The notes under the pieces: model-generated
The model's database searches: none
What the model was told of the DNA's origin: nothing
Seen by the model: the letters and a program-made list of their open reading frames with translations, nothing else
Shown here: piece by piece, positions 7,439 to 9,421 of the stretch
Numbering within the stretch: the stretch's first letter is position 1
Layout of the letters: each line of letters begins with the position of its first letter
Assembly: GCA_025360875.1 (NCBI GenBank)
Contig: JANYBI010000380.1
Span: 1-9,421 of the forward strand
Direction: 5' to 3'
Origin: Lentisphaerota bacterium
GTDB taxonomy: Bacteria; Verrucomicrobiota; Lentisphaeria; Victivallales; GWF2-50-93
DNA: 9,421 nt
Made by a program: the position numbers and the translations under genes

Positions 7439-8502
7439 CATCCCTTGTCCGAGCCCGTCAGCATGTCCTCTTTCTTCGGCTTGATGGTCTCCAGCAGGCG
7501 CCTGACGACCTTGTCGGAACTTATGCCGGCGGCTTCGGCGTTGAATGTCGTCACCAGACGATGTCTGAGGACCGGCAACGCCATCTCCCTGACATCCTCG
7601 GTGATCGCATGATATCTTCCGCGAAGGACAGCACGCGCCTTGGCGGCAAGCATGAGGTTTATCGCGGCGCGCGGTCCGGCGCCCCATTGTACAAGCTCGC
7701 GTATGAACTCGGGAGACTTCGGATCCGACGGTCGTGTCGCCCTGACGATCTCCCTCGCATGCTCGAATACATGTTCGGCTGCCGGGACACGGCGTACGAT
7801 ATTCTGGAGACGGACAATATCCTCGCCATGCAGAATAGGTTTCAAATCGGCCTTGGACTGGCCGCTGACCATTTTCATGATCTGCAGTTCTTCGGCCTCG
7901 CTCGGATAGTCTACGTGTATCATGAAGATGAAACGGTCCAGCTGAGCTTCCGGCAGAGGATATGTCCCTTCCTGCTCAATGGGATTCTGTGTAGCAAGCA
8001 CGAAGAAAGGATCCGGCAGATGATAGTCGCGCTCGCCTACGGTGACCATGCGTTCCTGCATGGCCTCAAGCAGAGCCGCCTGCGTCTTCGGAGGAGTGCG
8101 GTTGATTTCGTCGGCAAGAAGCATGTTGGCGAAGATCGGGCCATGGACAAAGCGGAACACGCGCTTGCCGGTCGTGCGGTCCTCCTCGAGGACGTCTGTA
8201 CCGGTGATGTCGGAAGGCATCAGGTCGGGAGTGAACTGAACCCGTTTGAAACTCAGCGACACCGCCTTTGATATCGTACTGACAAGCAGTGTCTTCGCAA
8301 GACCCGGCACTCCGACCAGCAGCGCATGGCCGCGGCAGAATATCGCCACCAGAACCTGCTCGACAACGTCCGTCTGCCCGACAATGACATGTCCAATCTG
8401 TTCCGACATGTCCTTATAGGCAGTATGCAGGCTCTTGACCGCTTCCAGATCGTCGTTTTCGTTCACGGCCTCTGGCGTATGCTTGACCTTTTCCTCTGTC
8501 AT
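7438..8502 (-). CDS. moxR: MoxR-family AAA+ ATPase
   Basis: This is a complete 354-residue cytoplasmic ATPase, a normal MoxR length. Visible motifs are Walker A GVPGLAKT (64-71), Walker B LLADEIN (128-134), sensor 1 TQNP (171-174), an arginine-finger candidate R190 in LDRFIF, and sensor 2 GPR (276-278) at the start of the C-terminal helical lid. All are intact, so an active ATPase ring is expected. The block around EQEGTYPLPEAQLDRF is diagnostic for MoxR rather than other AAA+ families. Family members work with VWA-domain partners as chaperones or in metal-cofactor insertion; the usual partner types, DUF58 and BatA-like proteins, lie directly downstream. The start is supported by a strong Shine-Dalgarno site. 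The stop TGA (7440-7438) shares its last base with repeat copy A. The symbol is meant at family level only; the substrate is unknown. Confidence 0.96.
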   Translation of the reverse strand: MTEEKVKHTPEAVNENDDLEAVKSLHTAYKDMSEQIGHVIVGQTDVVEQVLVAIFCRGHALLVGVPGLAKTLLVSTISKAVSLSFKRVQFTPDLMPSDITGTDVLEEDRTTGKRVFRFVHGPIFANMLLADEINRTPPKTQAALLEAMQERMVTVGERDYHLPDPFFVLATQNPIEQEGTYPLPEAQLDRFIFMIHVDYPSEAEELQIMKMVSGQSKADLKPILHGEDIVRLQNIVRRVPAAEHVFEHAREIVRATRPSDPKSPEFIRELVQWGAGPRAAINLMLAAKARAVLRGRYHAITEDVREMALPVLRHRLVTTFNAEAAGISSDKVVRRLLETIKPKKEDMLTGSDKG

Positions 8503-8507
8503 ATCAG

Positions 8508-8514
8508 TCCTCCG
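8508..8514 (-). promoter_or_regulatory. Shine-Dalgarno site of the MoxR gene
   Basis: The minus strand reads CGGAGGA, five bases ahead of the ATG at 8502. It fixes that ATG as the start and is among the strongest ribosome binding sites in the window. Confidence 0.8.
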
Positions 8515-8562
8515 TTATATTTAGTCGTGCCAATTGCAAAACTCATCCGCCGCTGCAGACAG

Positions 8563-8637
8563 GAATTCAGAAGTCAGAATTCAGAATGTAATTCGAAGTC
8601 AAATCCTGTTTTATTCTGACTCCTGAATCCTGAATTT
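8563..8637. repeat. Inverted arrays of degenerate heptanucleotides (STRR-like)
   Basis: The left arm (8563-8586) is a run of ATTCAGA/AGTCAGA heptamers. The right arm (8614-8637) is the complementary TTCTGAC/TCCTGAA series. After reverse-complementing the right arm, 19 of 24 positions agree, so the two could fold into one long imperfect hairpin with a 27-nt loop (8587-8613). The period-7 pattern resembles the short tandemly repeated repetitive sequences described in cyanobacteria; similar degenerate heptamers turn up in other large bacterial genomes. It lies in the moxR upstream spacer, 61 bp before the moxR start codon, so it could sit in the leader transcript. No function is proven. The rest of the 8503-8781 spacer shows only a small GTAG/CTAC stem (8662-8673) and no gene. 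Confidence 0.65.
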
Positions 8638-8689
8638 ACTTCGCACCGTCACTTCGTTCGGGTAGCTGACTACTTTTGAAATTACCTCA

Positions 8690-8760
8690 GTCAAAGTGTC
8701 ATCATTCTTCTCCTGAGGAGAATCATCGTATCAGATTGTCCGCAAAACACTCTGACACTT
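8690..8760. repeat. Palindromic dispersed repeat, copy B (short form)
   Basis: This 71-bp element has complementary terminal octamers, AAGTGTCA (8694-8701) and TGACACTT (8753-8760). It also holds an internal hairpin, TTCTCC-TGA-GGAGAA (8708-8722, 6-bp stem, 3-nt loop). Its first 44 bases (8690-8733) match 7335-7378 at 37 of 44 positions without gaps, by my hand count, and the similarity continues to the shared CACTCT and GACACTT blocks. It starts 21 bp beyond the stop codon of the FecR-like gene. No T-run follows the hairpin on either strand, so it is not a standard intrinsic terminator. It carries no ORF, and the size fits a REP-like or MITE-like element, but no target-site duplication is evident. 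Confidence 0.75.
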
Positions 8761-8781
8761 CTTACGGCTATGCCGCCCCAG

Positions 8782-9421
8782 CTATTTCCCGCCAAACACA
8801 TCTATCACGCTGATACCGCTCCTCAGCACGGCGGTCTGCCCGGCTGTCAGGCGGTTCTGGCTGCCATATCTGTTTATGACAAGCACAGCACCTTCCTGGA
8901 CTTTCACGGTGACAACGCTGTCCTGCCTGCTTGCGGAAACACCATCTTCCTTGACGCCGACTTCAAGCGGATGAATGAATTTGAGTTCGTTCCGGGAAGC
9001 TGAATCTGAATTTTTCGATGAACGGCTATCAACGCTGAACTTTGTACCGACAGCCTTGATCTCGCCGGCAGGCGTAAGCACTCTGAAACTCTGGCCCGCC
9101 TTCTGTCTTGCAACTTCGCACTGGATGTTTCCGTCAGAGAGCTGGACAGTCCTGTTGCTGAAGCGGGCGGGCTGCAATGATATGCGGGTGTCCTGCGCAA
9201 TGCTGATCTTGGAACCGTCGCTGAATATGGCGCTGGTCAGCTGGGCGGCGGTAAGTTCGGATTCGTCAGGAACTTTCGAACCGGAAGTCATCTGACGTCC
9301 ATCGGACATCATGAGCGTGCCATCGATTATCCTTACGTTCGGAACAGAGAAATATCCGACCGCATACCAGGCGGCAAACGCGAGTATCGCAACTGCTGCT
9401 GCGATCTTCGCAAGTCTGTAC
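8782..9421 (-). CDS. FecR-domain membrane protein, 5' end outside window
   Basis: This open frame enters from the right edge and ends at a TAG codon (8784-8782), giving 212 visible residues. The visible part opens with a hydrophobic helix of about 20 residues (AAAVAILAFAAWYAVGYF), followed by an extracytoplasmic region. Residues about 70-135 match the FecR pattern: GSKISIAQDTRISL, then RTVQLSDGNIQCEVA, then FRVLTPAGEIKAVGTKFSV. The GTKFSV block is the family's 'GTxFxV' hallmark. FecR proteins classically carry an N-terminal cytoplasmic anti-sigma segment, one membrane helix and this periplasmic domain, and they signal to ECF sigma factors. Whether an anti-sigma segment exists here cannot be seen. 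An internal ATG pair at 9312-9307 could be taken as a start, but that would remove the membrane helix, and the upstream frame is open and protein-like. The 279-bp spacer before moxR suggests a separate transcription unit. Domain assignment is fairly firm; the regulatory role is inference. Confidence 0.8.
   Translation of the reverse strand, partial: YRLAKIAAAVAILAFAAWYAVGYFSVPNVRIIDGTLMMSDGRQMTSGSKVPDESELTAAQLTSAIFSDGSKISIAQDTRISLQPARFSNRTVQLSDGNIQCEVARQKAGQSFRVLTPAGEIKAVGTKFSVDSRSSKNSDSASRNELKFIHPLEVGVKEDGVSASRQDSVVTVKVQEGAVLVINRYGSQNRLTAGQTAVLRSGISVIDVFGGK

Noticed and set aside
7561..8271. A 236-codon plus-strand open frame
   Set aside because: It is fully antisense to moxR, whose AAA+ motifs are intact along the same stretch, and the translation resembles no known family.
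8515..8545. Possible minus-strand promoter with a TATAAC -10 box before moxR
   Set aside because: TATAAC directly touches the ribosome binding site, so transcription would start beyond it, and the best upstream box (TTGCAA) is only 14 bp away. It does not form a credible promoter.
8708..8722. Hairpin after the FecR-like gene as an intrinsic terminator
   Set aside because: The 6-bp stem is short and no T-run follows on the minus strand. The same structure also sits inside the moxR-DUF58 spacer, so it is better described as part of the repeat.
7335..8760. The two dispersed repeats as ends of a composite transposon carrying moxR
   Set aside because: No transposase gene or target-site duplication is visible, the copies differ at 7 of 44 aligned bases and in length, and moxR belongs by family logic with the DUF58 gene outside the interval.
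8782..9312. FecR-like gene starting at the ATG at 9312
   Set aside because: The frame continues upstream to the window edge and encodes a clear membrane helix there. A start at 9312 would leave a FecR domain with no export signal.

Overview
The window is one block of bacterial chromosome with every supported gene on the minus strand, so it reads from position 9421 down to 1. Moderately GC-rich coding sequence, a MoxR/DUF58/BatA/VWA/DUF4175-like gene order, very large VWA membrane proteins and a FecR-type protein next door suggest the PVC superphylum (Lentisphaerae, Verrucomicrobia or Planctomycetes). Lentisphaerae is a plausible guess, but no rRNA or marker gene confirms it.

Layout in transcription order. 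(1) The 3' part of a FecR-domain membrane protein (9421-8782), open at the window edge. (2) A 279-bp spacer (8781-8503) holding a palindromic dispersed repeat (copy B) and an inverted array of degenerate heptanucleotides. (3) A MoxR-family AAA+ ATPase (8502-7438). (4) A 116-bp spacer almost filled by a second, longer copy of the dispersed repeat (copy A). (5) A soluble DUF58 protein with a VWA metal site (start corrected to 7321). (6) An 842-aa BatA-type membrane protein. (7) A 1070-aa membrane protein with a split VWA domain and a glutamine-amidotransferase-like domain. (8) The 5' part of a membrane protein resembling DUF4175 proteins, running off the window at position 1. Genes 5 to 8 overlap by 4, 8 and 4 bp, which indicates one translationally coupled operon. 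moxR very probably belongs to it but is set apart by repeat copy A.

Working model. In known systems a MoxR AAA+ ATPase pairs with VWA proteins (RavA-ViaA, CoxD-CoxE, the Bacteroides Bat cluster) in chaperone, metal-insertion or envelope-stress roles. Here the ATPase would act with cytoplasmic DUF58 on two large membrane VWA proteins and the DUF4175-like protein. All three VWA proteins keep an intact DxSxS metal site. The substrate cannot be read from the sequence.

The most unusual signal is not a gene. Two same-orientation copies of a small palindromic element bracket moxR, and their length difference is exactly accounted for by two 16-bp tandem units plus one single-base indel. I see no tRNA, rRNA, CRISPR array, transposase or convincing intrinsic terminator.
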